Below, piece after piece: positions 12,666-31,286 of a DNA stretch of 64,000 nucleotides. A program made the position numbers and the translations under genes. The stretch covers positions 8,459,001 through 8,523,000 of the forward strand of contig NC_051096.1 in NCBI RefSeq assembly GCF_901709675.1, given 5' to 3'. Position 1 is the first letter of the stretch. Each line of letters begins with the position of its first letter. A model generated the notes under the pieces. That model ran no database searches. It saw only the letters and a list, made by a program, of their open reading frames with translations, and was not told the DNA's origin. The DNA comes from Syngnathus acus. Taxonomy: Eukaryota; Chordata; Actinopteri; Syngnathiformes; Syngnathidae.

Positions 12666-15427
12666 GCAAAAGATAAACACGCGTGCTACATTAGATAGCT
12701 TAACCTGCACAGCAACGTTATTCTCCACTGTCACTCCCCGCTTTCAAACAGTTTGCGTTTTTTTAGTGTTTTGGATTCACGGCCACAGCAGATGCCCACG
12801 ACCAGCAAACGACAACACCAGAAGGAATAACTGCATAAATGGGGGGGGGGGGGGGGGGGGGGGGGGATGTGACACTGACTCAGCCGGTGCATTTAATTTT
12901 TTTTTTAATTATTATTTTTATTATTATTATTTTTGGCAGAAGGTTAGTAAGTGGAGTGCGATACATCTGGCCGGGCCCCTGCGCTTAAGCAGATGAAGCG
13001 AGCCGTTAAAAAGCGAAAGGGAACGCTTCCCTGATGACAAACCAGGGATTGAGGTGGTGGCGAGGCAGAAGGCGGACTGGGAGGATTGGAGTTGCGTCAG
13101 CCAAATAAATTGTCGTGATGCAGACCATGCGTGAAATGAGCAGCAGATTCCACATTGCACTTGCAAATGGCTCCGTCAGCTGGCACGCTGCCCGTGTGGC
13201 GTTGACCACCACCACAAGACACCAGGACAAGAGGCTGATCTTTGCCATTTATTTCCCAGGAAGGGCGCCCCGGTTCAATTGTGCAGACGACATTTTAGTA
13301 GCAGCCATCTGATCAACAGTCAGCGCTGTGCATAAAGAATGCCGTGTGGGGGTGGGGGGGATGCGTTGCCAGGGAATTAAGATTTGGCATTATGTCAGAA
13401 GAGAGCTGCCATCCCTGTCTCCTTTTTACCCGTGTGCGCGTGCTTGCACACAAAGCCATGCGAGGACAGCAAGCGGAATGGGGGAAAAAAAACTTGCATG
13501 CATGTATGGGGGGGGGGGGGGGGTATTGTGGCTCTATCACTCTTTTATTATTTTTAATAAAGCCCCCACCCCCTCCTCTCCTCTGCCAGCATGGTGTGCG
13601 TGTCACACATGGCTGTGCACACGTCTACACACAGAAAGTCGGCGGGCACTCCTGATTGGCCCGTGGAACGCCAACAAATGAAGCCCTGAGCCGTGGCTAC
13701 ATGTAAGGGGCCCTGAAAGTAAGCATGTGTTTATTTTTACAGTCAACCAGAGGGGGAGGAAAAGACGAGTGGTTTGAGGAATTGGGGGAGGGTAAAGAGA
13801 GAGAGAGGAGCAGGGAGGGGTTTCTTTGTGGTACTATACAGCTGGAACAGAGCAAGGGGTTACAAAACGCTGCCGTCTGTCGGAATGTTGCGCGCTACGT
13901 GGATGTCTGGAGTCTCCAGACGTCCTTTCTCTTCTGTTTTACGACCATGACCTTCTCCGTGCACTGTCGCCGCCGCACCGACGAGTCCATTTTGAAGATG
14001 GAGAGGTCTACCTGTGCCACCCGGACCTGTGATTTACGAAAAGACAAAAAGTAGCACCGTGTCGGTCGGTCGGCCCTCCCTCCACCCCTGCCATATATGT
14101 GTATTTTTTTTCATTTTCTTCCAAGCTGTGTTTCTTTTTCTTTATTGCGTTGGCCTGGCACAGTGCCCAAAGGTGGAGGGAGGGAGGGAGGGCTGGGCTG
14201 GGCTGGGCTGAGTGCATGGCGGTGGGAGGGATTATGAGACAGGATGGGTGGCTGGGTAGGTGGGTGGGGTCGAGGAGAAAGAGTGTGTGTGTGTGTGTGT
14301 CTTGTGTAGCAGCTGACTGAAACAGTCATTATATTATGTAAAGGCAGGCGGTGGCGGTGGCGATGGCCGCCAGGAGGAGGCTTGGGGGGGGTGCCAGTTA
14401 CTGACGTGCAACACAAGGTCGTCCCTGATTGGCTCATCAGCGCCATTCTCAGTGGCGCTCATTAAAGGTGGAGGGAGGCTCAGCAGAGAGAGCGCCAGCT
14501 TCTCCTGTTTTTCTCCCAGCAAATGGAGGCGAGCACCACTGCGTCACAAATGAATTGCTAGTAACAGGGAAGGAAGGAAGGAAGGAAGGAAGGCTTTGTT
14601 GTGGAATCATTAACGAGGAGAAAGTTGATGCCAGAAAAAGTCAAAGGAGGGCCAAGTGAAAAAACGTAAGCCATCACGATCGATCCATCGATGGATGGAT
14701 TGGGGCAAAGCATGGAATGTATTGATAACACTGTCATGAAAAGCTATCGACTGACAGCAGCAGCAGCATCTTCTTCTTTGACCTGCAATATAATCCTTTG
14801 TCATGGGATACAGCTACCTGCAGCGTGTCTCAGCACTTACTATGTCAATGTAAGGAATGGCCGGCGTTTGGCTGCTCGAGGTAGCTTGGCCTAAATGACA
14901 CTGTCTCCTTTCAGGTCCATATTGAGCCCCACTTCAATCCCAGACGCGCACATTTGAAAACTCCTTTTTGCTCATTGGCTTGCTGTTATTCTCGATTGAA
15001 TTTGCCACGTCACATCATCAGCGTTTGTTCAAATATATCCCTAGGTATATGGGGCCCGTATTGGCAAGTACAAGTAAGGGCATTTTCCCTCACAGCGGAA
15101 ATCCCAATCTTCATCACTGTCGAGTTCAGAGTTCCAAGCTATTATTAGCACGCTCTATTTAGCCCACTTCTGTCTGAATGATCAGCTGCTCGTATTTTCT
15201 GATTATCCGTGATTTCTTACAGCGCAGACTGGAAATAGAACGCTTGCTTATACACGATTCAATCTTTTCAAGTCGGTCATTTACCAAAATGACTCATTGC
15301 TCGTTCAGACCGGAGGTTCATTGAACTGTATTGTTCTCTTTGGAGGATTGTTTTCATCGCCGTCCGTGTTTGTGAGTCATTTGGGCACATACTGTAAGCC
15401 AGGTATGCGGGGGCGCAAATCGAGTGA

Positions 15428-21486
<6,059 letters not shown>

Positions 21487-21508
21487 GCCCTTCTGAGGAC
21501 ACCCGAGC

Positions 21509-21577
21509 CGGGCCGGGCCGGGCCGGGCTGGGCCCTATTGCCCTATTGCCCTATGCCCTATTGCCCTATTGCCCTAC
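21509..21577 (+). repeat. GGGCC tract and CCCTATTG minisatellite in gatad2b 3' UTR
   Basis: Starting about 22 bases after the stop codon there are five GGG runs separated by two-base spacers, a canonical G-quadruplex-forming arrangement on the mRNA strand. Immediately after come about six copies of a 7-8 bp CCCTATTG-like unit. Confidence 0.9.
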
Positions 21578-22451
21578 CCCACATGGAAGCACTCCACCAT
21601 CAGCCAATACCTGGCCCCGAGGCCCCGCCCCCTCCCCTCCATCGCATGCAGTGCCTGTCCATGTGCCTACCTTCAACTGACCCATTCAAAAGTCACGCAA
21701 AGACAATAAAACGTCAACACATCTCAAATTCCAATTAGCATTGTTGCCATTTATAATTCCCATTCTTATCGCACTATTTGAAATGCAACTCCTTCTCTTT
21801 TTTTTTTTCTATTATCCTTTTTTTAAGTGTCATTTTATGTTTCTCTGCTGTCATTCCTTCACATAAGGAAGTGACGCTCAAATCATCGTAGGGCCCCTTT
21901 TTTTTTGTTTGAAGCTTGGATTGGAGTGTTGCTAGTAACAGAAGATCAACAGAGGGTGGTTACTATGCAACGTCGGAGCTTGGTTCTAACGTGGAGGACA
22001 CCGAAATGTTTGGTTCCAAATGAAGAGGAAGGCTACCATGGCACACACACCACACTGAGGACAGAGCATCCCCATTGTCATCATCAAAGTGACACAGCAT
22101 CCATCATCCAAAGTATTGAATCCCCTCCATCCAACGGAAAATGACTGTCAGACAGAAGTATCTCAAGCGATCAAACCTTTTCCTTTTGCTGGTCGGCGCT
22201 TTGCGGGTGGCCCAAATCTGCTCTTCTGTAAAACACGGACAGACGGACGGACGGGACAGTAGTTGGACTGAGCGATGCAGCTCCATCAGAACAACGCACA
22301 CTCCAGAGGAGCTTTGCAACTCAATCAGAAAACATTGAGGAACGAGGCTTAACAAAGCGGATGCGATGACTGACCCTCCTGCTTCCACTAAGACCCCGAC
22401 CGAACCCGAGCCCACCGTCGGTTATGCACAGACTGGACGCTTTGTAGCCAG

Positions 22452-22497
22452 CAGCTCAGCTCAGCTCAGCTCAGCTCAGCTCAGCTCAGCTCAGCTG
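22452..22497. repeat. (AGCTC)n pentanucleotide repeat
   Basis: About eight perfect AGCTC units lie in the presumed gatad2b 3' UTR. Confidence 0.95.
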
Positions 22498-25400
22498 GTT
22501 TTTGGCGTCACATGTTCTTTCAATGTGAAAAAGGACTCCACTCTTGAAGGTGGAAGCACATTTTGTGCATCCAAACCAGATTCTGTACTTACAAATGTTG
22601 AATTCTGGTTTTTCAGTTTGTTATGTTTGGGATTATATTTTGTGATTCGAAAGCCGCCGCCGCCACCCGAAACCTTCCCCGACCCCCAATATTGCCTCTT
22701 TCTTTTCTTTTTTTGCGGCGTCTCCTCTTGAAACGTTGGCAGACCTGAGAGGTATTTGCCTTCGGGAGACGATAATAATCAACAAAGCTAAAGACAAAAA
22801 AATATCTGTAAGGATTATGTATAGATACCTAGCGTCAGAGGGAGAAAACAAAGGATGTGGATTATATCTTTTATGGGAGAGACATGGATCAATCATTGTG
22901 TGCATGTTGTGCGCACAAGTTGCCTCACTCCAGAGGAGCACTTTGCATATTTCCAATTGGGGAAAAAAAAAAACTTTTTTTTTTTCTTTTTTTTTTTTTT
23001 ACCAAAAAAAAAAAACAAAAAAAAAACAAATGAGGAAAAGAATGTTACAATGAAGAGTCTCTTAAGGTCTGGAAGCTGGCTTAGGGCCTATCTAAGAGTC
23101 ACAGCTTTTCTGGTTTACCTGTAATGTTCTCGGGCTTGGTTGCTCTTGGAATGTTGGAATGTGACCTCCCTCAAGTTGCATGTCACTGCTCCCTCTTGCC
23201 GTGTATTCGACCCAGCCGACCAGGAAGCATGACTACTTCACCCAAATGTCTTCATCCGAGTCTAAACTTATCCAAGCGGAATCCGAATTGGAAATCGGAC
23301 GGTAGCAGGAAGGATCCACGGCCAAAAGCTTTGAGTCTGACCGCCGAGAATCTTTTGGGCTGCGCAGTAGCGACTCCACTCGACCAGTGCGGTGTTTACT
23401 TTTGACATGTTGAAAAGCGTCCACTTCCATCCCATTGAGATGCGGCTGAGCGAGCCTGTGCCACCTTGCAAACTCATTCTCTGCCATATCCCCGCCATTC
23501 TGTTGCTTGCACATTTTTAAACAGTAACATCTCGATCCCAAATCAGGAGATCCTGTATATTGCCATGTCTTCCTGCTTCATCAACATATTTTCAATCGTC
23601 GTTCATATTCCAAGATTCTTTGCGGTTGTTTTCGTTGTCTAAGATTTCCAAATGGATCGGACCGTGACTCCATCCAAAGTTCCGTGAAAATGTCCAAGGA
23701 GCGACGAGCGTGCTTGCCTAAGACCCAGGTTGGGATGCAAGCATTTTGTGGAATGCTGAAGCAGTTGGCGCAGCTCTCCGAGGTCTTTTCCCAAGGCAGC
23801 GTGCTTGCAGGGCAAGGTGCACGCAGCCAGCATGCATAATCAGTGTTCAAGCATAGTGCAGTATTATTCCTGGAGGTGGGTGGTGGACCAATTGCTTACG
23901 TCGATAGGATAGGACAGGATAGGATTTGGGATCCCGTTCACGTCTATTGAACTTGATTATATTAGACAAGAGCCCAAGAATTCACATATAAGCAGAAAGA
24001 GGAGCGTTTTGAACATGGCTTTGTTTCTGGGACACTCGGAATGGGATGTTGTGGAAAGATTGGCTGGCTGGCTGGCTGGCTGGCTTCTAGCAATAGTTTC
24101 TCTCAAGCAGTATACCTCCATTAGGAACGGTACCGCACACTTTCCTTTTCTTATTTGCGGGTAGCAAAGTTCCAGCGACACTAGACATGCCACAGCCGGT
24201 GAGAACACGAAGAAGGTCGGCCATGCTGGATGTTTTCTTTTGTTGTCCTGATATGATTAGCTTACGTTGTGTTGCACTGACATACCATCAGCAACTCCTC
24301 CATTTCCGTCGTTGCAGCCACGTGACGCTTTATGAAACAAAGGGCACTTTTCGGAGTGATCGTTCATTTGAAGCGAATGAAAGCGAACGCACCCTTAAAT
24401 CGTTTGTTTGCGGCGTACGCAGATTATGGAGTCGTGACTCATCTTTAAAGGTGAGCTAGGCTTCACAAAGACGCACGCACGCGGAAGCACTGCTCGAACC
24501 GGTTGAAGTATTGCATTTTTCAACGGGGTGTGAGCAACTTCGATCAATATCCTTTGCATCCTCTTTTGCTTGAAGTCTTTAGTCATCCACCTACCTGTCG
24601 GTAGCCAAATTGTAAAACAATACGTTAAAAAGTGACAAATGAAAAGAATAACAACCATAGCACTTACCTAGTTTGATGAGTGAACGCAGCATCTCGCTTG
24701 TCGTTTGAGCAAATAAATCTGCTAGTCTTTTAAGCTAAGCTAACTAAGTTGTAAAAGCCTACTTTAAAAGACTGGAATTCTTCTTGCTTAAGCTGAAGAA
24801 TTGAACCCTTGCAGCCAGCAGACACCTTTTATATGAGCCAGCGAGCGAGCCAGCGAGCGAGTCAGCGCAGCTCACATCCATGTATTCTAGTTGAAGCTAA
24901 GCTAACAAGCCTTTTCTTCCTTATTGACTTTCCTTATTTTGAATGTCAAGCCAGTTTTGTCGGGTGAACACAAACATATTCAAAGTTCATGCTGGGCAAA
25001 CTTCATATATTTGTGTTGTGCCAACCATAGTGAATTTTAGCGCATTGGCCACTTCAGTTGCCTCGCTCTTCATTTTATTTTTCCTTTCAAATGGCAGAGA
25101 ATACAAAAGAATTTGTTTTGAAAGGAAAGGCACTTCTAACGTTGATGGTCGTACCCCAAACTGATTGATTGAGACAACAATCAACAGTGCCTCTGCTGGT
25201 TGGCCCCAAGTAGCTAGCGCACTCCATTTGACCAATCATCCCTATACGTACATATGTGCGTAATTGTTGATTCATCGCTTCATCCATCATTACGTCCATC
25301 CCTATCTTCTACACGTGTTAATCATTCTACATGCATCATGGCTGCCAGTAGCTTGGCGAGTATTTCACCAGTCTAATGGTAACGCAAGGGGGTGTGATGA

Positions 25401-28400
25401 GGATGATGCTGATGAAGAAGATGATGCTTGAACAATCCAGGCCGTGACTGGCTCACAGCATTCGAGTGAGAGGAAAAACTACCTAAAAGAAAAGATGTAA
25501 ACTAAAGTTTACACCACAACAAAATCCATTTGAACGTAGTCAAAGAAAAGAAATCAATTTTCCCTTTATCCAAACAGTTTCCCAGATCTATTTTCAGTTT
25601 GTTTTTGTTTTTTTACGTCGGGGTGAATTTTTAATAGCGCTCCCCATTTGGTTTTGAAATTGTCATGCATCTCCTTTCTGCTGCCAAGCTAAAGTTAATA
25701 CTTCAAAAAAGGTTCCTGTCTCTCTCTCTCTCGCTCTCTGTTTGCATCCACATCTTTGTATTTTGACTGCAGATTATTTTGAATGTCTCTTTTTTTTTTC
25801 TCTCAAAAAGTCTTTATTTCTGCCGACTGAATTCCTCTTCTGAGTTACCTTTACTTTTATTGCAGTTTAAAAAAAAAAGAAATCAACAAATGTATTGACT
25901 ATGAGATGATAAATGACACGATATTTGCTAGGTTTGAAGTAATAATGACTTATTGTACATAAGCATTTTCCTCCCTTGTACTGAAAAAAAAAATGAAATG
26001 GTTGTATATTGTGTAGAAAAGCAAACAAAAAGCCATGAATATTGTGAAGCTTGTCATTTCGTTTTGTGATCACTGTGTATTATTGTGTAACAAATGTGCA
26101 AAATGTTTGGGATTCTTTTTTTCCTCCCCATTTTTTTCCCCTCTGCTTCTCAAAATGGATTCCTTGGATGCATTCGATTCGGTTTAGTTTTTGAATCCAG
26201 TTTGCAGAGAAGTACACGTACTTTTTTTTATACTTGAAATCATTTCCTACTAAATTGCTTGGTAACTTGCTCTGCAGATCTGACGGGTCATTTCAAGACA
26301 CAAATGCTGCGTTTTGAGATGGTGATTGCAATTTGCGTCTTATCTTTCAGCACTGCTGCATGTCAGTCGGTGTATTCAGGCAAATGACTATGAATTTGAT
26401 TTTTTGGACACAAATGTTGCTTTTCCAAAACTGCCCAACTGATGCAATAACATTGAAATTGGTACTATTTTTTGCCTTCTATCAAGCAATTTGCTGTCTC
26501 CAAAGTTCCACACCAATTATAAGTGCTTTAGAGCACTGTTTTGTTAAGAAGAATGCTCTTACGTATTTTCATTTCCCTGTTTTTCTCCCTTTAAAAAAGC
26601 GCCAATAAATGTCCTTAAAAGGAGCAAGATTTGGTATGATTTGTAGCGAACGTGCCAAAGCACCCTCAAATGAACCTGCTGGCTTCAAAGACTGCTCTTA
26701 AAAGTTGCGCTGGACAAATAGTTTCTCAAAGAGAAGCCACATTGTGTTAAAAGTGCGCCGACAACTTTTTGTGTTATTTATTTCACCCAAAACGTTTGCA
26801 CGGAAGCTCTGCGAAAAGCTATTTACTTCCACCCGCCCGTGCAGGGAAATATTTGGTTGCAAAATCATTTTGAATCCACTTCCAAGCGTTGGCATCGTGT
26901 TTGTATTGCTGCAAATCATTGGGGAGGTGAAACACAATGAAATGAAGCAGAGGCTAATTTACGTCTTCTTTTTTTTTTTTTCTTTTTATTGTTGTTTGTT
27001 TGCTTACATCAATCCTGACCTTTTGCACATACTTGATATTTAACGGTCTTCAAAAAAAGTCAATGAAAATAATGCTGTTTGAATACTGCCAGTTGATTGA
27101 CAATTATGCATTGATTGAAAAAATAAGCTAATTTTGGAGGAAATAACTTTGTAATATTTATCTTGCAAGCTATGTTTAATAAAGGTTGAAACAATTTGCT
27201 TCCAAGTGTGACTTCCAAGTCCTATTGGCACATAATCTGATCTGCACAGTTGTTTTAGCAATACTACAAATGATCAGTCAGCAAAGAGGCCAGACAAACT
27301 GTTCACCCCAAAATAGTGTTAGGGAGATGAGAATGTTATGAAACAAAGAAGAGGTTAGGTAGGAACTTTTTTTTCATTAATACAACAATGAATTGATATG
27401 ATGCTATCAAGCCCAAATGTTCTGGCCAAAAAAACAAAAGCTGCGATAAAAATGAGGTGAGGAAAAGTTGCAATATAAATTAAAACCAAAAAAGAACCAT
27501 TTGTACTTTGAAATACCACGAGTGTCTATTCCATCGGGTGGCAGGCTAGAGTAGAAATCGACATGCACCATGTTGGAGACAGGTGGACAGTGGACTGACT
27601 GACTGACTGACTGACTGTACCGTCGTCATGGCTTTATGCGGCTCGGACTGATCAAGTTGCTCATTGGCTGCATTTCCAAATGGAGAGCGCTCGCTATGAA
27701 TAGAAATGAATGGCCTGGGATGGAAGTAAGAGCACCGCGCCATGTTAGCAAAACATACCGCAGTTTCAACTTCAATGCAGTCTTCCTTGACGTTCTTCTC
27801 TTTGCTTGAACGTAATATTTGTTCATCCTCAGATTGGCCCAAAGGCCATCATGTTCCAACTTTCCAAGAATATCCTCGTGCTCATCTGGGGTGGAATTTC
27901 AGTCTGGTCACCCTTGGCCTCCTTCGTACAGTTGACGACCGCATTGAACAAAACAAGTGAAATGAGGTGGTTGTGCCTTGCCGTGTTTTTATTGCACTTA
28001 GTATCTCCTCAAAGCGTGTCCGTCCGTCCATTTGCTCCACCGGTCACATCCTCAATGTGTTTTTTCACATTTGAGCTGAATTGTGCAAGCTTGAGGTCTA
28101 GCGAGGAGAGGCATTTGATATGAAATGAATCCGCCTCTTTTTTGGAACGACTGTTTTCTCTCGTTGATTGTCGAGCTAGCATTTGTTGTTCATTTGAGCA
28201 GGAGCTTGCAAGTGACGTGAGTGAGTGAGTGAGTGGCGTCCATTTGGACTGAAATTTGAGTGTCCAATGTTTACAGTAGCTTCGGAGTCGTGGCAAATGA
28301 GGCCTCGTTGTTGTTATATAATGGCCTTTGACTTGACCTTGCATTATATACACACACTACATGACGTTGTTTTGTCCATGTACAGCAGCTATTGTAGTAC

Positions 28401-30995
28401 ATTCATGTTTGGAAGTGGCTCTATTCTAAGACATAGACCTTTCGCAATGCCCAGCGAGGACAGCGTTCTTGCCGTTTGTTATCTCGCATAAGTGCATGTG
28501 ATGCCTTGTTCATCTGTGTCCTATTCACACAACTGAGCTCACAAAAACAATGATTTGAAATCTTTTTTTTTTTGTTACAGCTGCGGCTTTTGCAAACTGT
28601 GCTACTGTATGAATAAAGTTGTATTGTACGCTAAAGTTTCGGTCATGTGTCCTCAGAGTATGACGGAGTTTTGTTGTGAATTGAAGCCTGCAAACAACAA
28701 TACAGCAGTGTGGTTTAGAGGCGGTGCAAACGTTGAGGTCATGTGGAGGTTGTTCTTTCTGCAAGGCGAAACTTGTTTTTGTACTCTGTGAACGGTACAG
28801 CGAGACATTTTGAACTCTGTCTGTTGACACCATGCATACTTGCAGGCAGGCAGGCATGCACGCATGTGCTTCTGCTGCGCATACGCACACACGTGTTGGC
28901 CATGATCTGAGAAAGACAATCGCTTGAAGATTGTGTACGTTGTATAATACATACAATGAGACATATGCACGACAGCAACGCCGAATTGAATTCAGTGACT
29001 ATGACACTGCAGTATGTCCCAACAATCGAAAATTATATATATATATAATTTATTTCTTTTTTTGAGTCACGTGAATTTTCCATTTGATTGGACTTGTCTG
29101 CGTTCACAGCATTGTGACTCGTGACCGGGCTTGTAGATGAATCACAGAGACGGGAAGTCGTTCGGCGCAGGAAAGCAAATCTCGGGCCGTGTTTGGGAGC
29201 GGCGGTCCTTGAACGCAACTCCTCGTGAACACCAGCTTCTGCCTCAGAGGAAACGCGTGATCACGAGGCCTCACCCAATCGCAAAGCAAGCACGGCATGT
29301 TGCCATGATGTCATCCTTGGTCTTTTACTAAATGGTTGATTCACGCGGCGTGATTTTAACATCAAATATGTCATTTGAAATTGCCAGGGTAGATGTGAGT
29401 CAAAGCCAATACTTTCATTCAAGTGAACAGACTGAGTGAGTCAGTAAATTGCAACTCTGCAGCGCTTGAAAGAGATACTGAACGCAGCATTTGAAAAAGG
29501 GAGGGCAGTAGGGGAAAGGTTATACAGAGAGGGGGTTTATTTTCGATCCGTAAACATCAACATCATCCAAAAGCAATGAGCGCATGTTGATTCTCGCTCA
29601 GAGGGAGTGGAGGACTTTGAGTCATTATTTATTTCCCAGAAATGGTCATATTCTTTCTCTTCAAATGGAACCAATAAGTTCATAGAAGAAGCTACAATAT
29701 AGAGATAATATTTCATGCGGAAAAAAAACAAGTGACATCTACACACGGAGGGGTGAACGTCTCTTGGACATTCAGAGTCTTCAAGCAGTGGCAGTTCTGG
29801 GGGGGGGCTACAATTGTTGTCCCCTTAACTTCGTACTTTTTCATTTTGACTTTAGCCTCTGCACAGCTCTGGTTGGTTTTATCGTACTCTATAAATCAAG
29901 TTGAGTTGACGTTGCCTCTTGATACAATTGATAAATAATTACGGTGAAACAATTGAAACGCTTGCTCGGCACTCCCTTCGTACTTTGCCAGGGGCACTGT
30001 CCCTCCCTGTCTGTCGTCAAAACGAAAGCGATACTGCTGTGCTGTTATATGAAAGTGAGCTCATTTAATTGATGGTACTCTTTTTTTTGCCCTGATGTAT
30101 TTGAAGTTAAAGAACAATGCCACAGACCTCAAGACCCGTAAACTGGGGATAATACGGAGCGCAACCAAAACATGAATGGATGGATCCTTTTCACTCCACA
30201 AACCATAGGCAACACAATTGGGACTGATGGAGAGGCTGCAATCGTTCTTATGATTGTTCCTACTTGGCTGACGTTGTTTGCATAGCGCAGTGGACTATGG
30301 CCCGCTTTCTCTTTCCCACGCACATCAATGCAAGTGAAGTCGGCGTGTTTAGGTTACGTCTTGTCATTTCTGAAAGCTTTGCTGCTATTCACTTTGCAAA
30401 TGATTATTCGACCTGTGACCTACTTCATAATAGCCAGAAATGCTCCTTTTCCTGGGATAGCCCCGGAACACGGGGGTTTTCCCATACTGACTGGCTTCAT
30501 CGTCTGATTTAGTGGTCAAAAAAGAGCCACAACATGCAAGCAAGCAAGCTGCAGACCTTGAGCTGAGCTGGCTGCCGTTGTTTTGCCAGCTGCTTCAGTC
30601 AGGAATGAAAATGTTTGTCAGTGCACATCATTCTTGGGATGTTACTTGCTTTAGTGATGATATGCACCGACTAAAAAATCAATTGGAAGTTGCCTAATGT
30701 TGACAATGGCAAAGTGAACATTGTGTACTGAGCTGTGTGTCTTTGTCAGAAATGCTTTTCCTGGAAGCCAACTGGCGTGCCTCCTTCTGTCCCTCCGTCG
30801 ACTTTTATTACACTTGGCAACGTTGCCAGTGGTGCGTCATCAATCAAACGAAGGCTGGCTGGCTGACTGGCTGACTTGCTGGCTTCTCCCTCCAGCTCTG
30901 TTTACTTGGAAGATGTACTTTCGGTATCTGGCAGCCTTCGTCGACTTCCTGTGCAGTGTGCACATGAGCCGAGCACGCTTGTTATCTGTGCTGGC

Positions 30996-31012
30996 CACGC
31001 GGTGTTCACGCG
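30996..31012 (+). promoter_or_regulatory. txnip: Carbohydrate-response-element-like double E-box of txnip
   Basis: Two identical CACGCG half sites are separated by exactly five bases. Mammalian TXNIP carries a ChoRE of the form CACGAG-N5-CACGAG in its proximal promoter, bound by MondoA or ChREBP with Mlx. A second, looser pair (CACGCG-N4-CACGCT) lies at 31080-31095. The half sites are not the canonical CACGTG, so the binding call is inference. Confidence 0.6.
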
Positions 31013-31028
31013 TCGACGCCGGGCGCTG

Positions 31029-31067
31029 ATTGGCTGAGCCGAGCGAAAACAGACCTTTTGCACCAAT
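31029..31067 (+). promoter_or_regulatory. txnip: Paired NF-Y (CCAAT) boxes of txnip
   Basis: An inverted CCAAT box (ATTGG, 31029-31033) and a forward one (CCAAT, 31063-31067) sit between the two E-box pairs. NF-Y sites beside the ChoRE are known in mammalian TXNIP, where they support glucose induction. Confidence 0.65.
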
Positions 31068-31164
31068 AGCGACGCTGTGCACGCGTGTTCACGCTCGCCC
31101 CGCATGGACGGCTCGAACGCCCATGCGCCCGCCCGCCCGCCCACCGGGGCAAGTCGGAACAAAC

Positions 31165-31192
31165 CTGCCTGCCTGCCTGCCTGCCTGCCTGC
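31165..31192. repeat. (CCTG)n microsatellite in the txnip promoter
   Basis: About seven CCTG units fall between the CCAAT/E-box cluster and the TATA-like TTTAAAAG at 31222-31229. Changes in length would change the spacing of the activator sites from the start site. Confidence 0.9.
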
Positions 31193-31286
31193 GTGCGTGC
31201 CCCTCCGTTGTTTACCGCCAGTTTAAAAGAGCGAGCCCCAGCGAGTGTGCACACCTTTTGAAGCTTTGTCATCCTTCAACGCAAAC

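Larger units (their letters stand above)
21487..30990 (+). other. gatad2b 3' UTR tract and gatad2b-txnip spacer
   Basis: No protein-coding exon is recognised here. Poly(A) signals on the plus strand occur at 21705-21710, near 26604, near 27176 and at 28612-28617. GATAD2B mRNAs of other vertebrates have multi-kilobase 3' UTRs, so the transcript may run to one of the later sites. Which site is used cannot be read from sequence. Simple repeats include (AGCTC)n at 22452-22497 and (GGCT)n near 24062-24085. The remainder toward 31 kb shows nothing I can assign. Confidence 0.5.

Noticed and set aside
12841-12866. Poly-G run (also 13506-13523, 45345-45365, and poly-C at 42653-42675) as structured elements
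   Set aside because: Plain homopolymers whose exact length may reflect sequencing or assembly error; no context supports a function.
13725-14054. 109-residue ORF in gatad2b intron 1
   Set aside because: Low-complexity start, no domain, no splice support; one of many chance frames in GC-rich intron DNA.
22452-22497. AGCTC repeats resembling immunoglobulin switch-region pentamers
   Set aside because: Only about eight units with no immunoglobulin genes near; an ordinary microsatellite.
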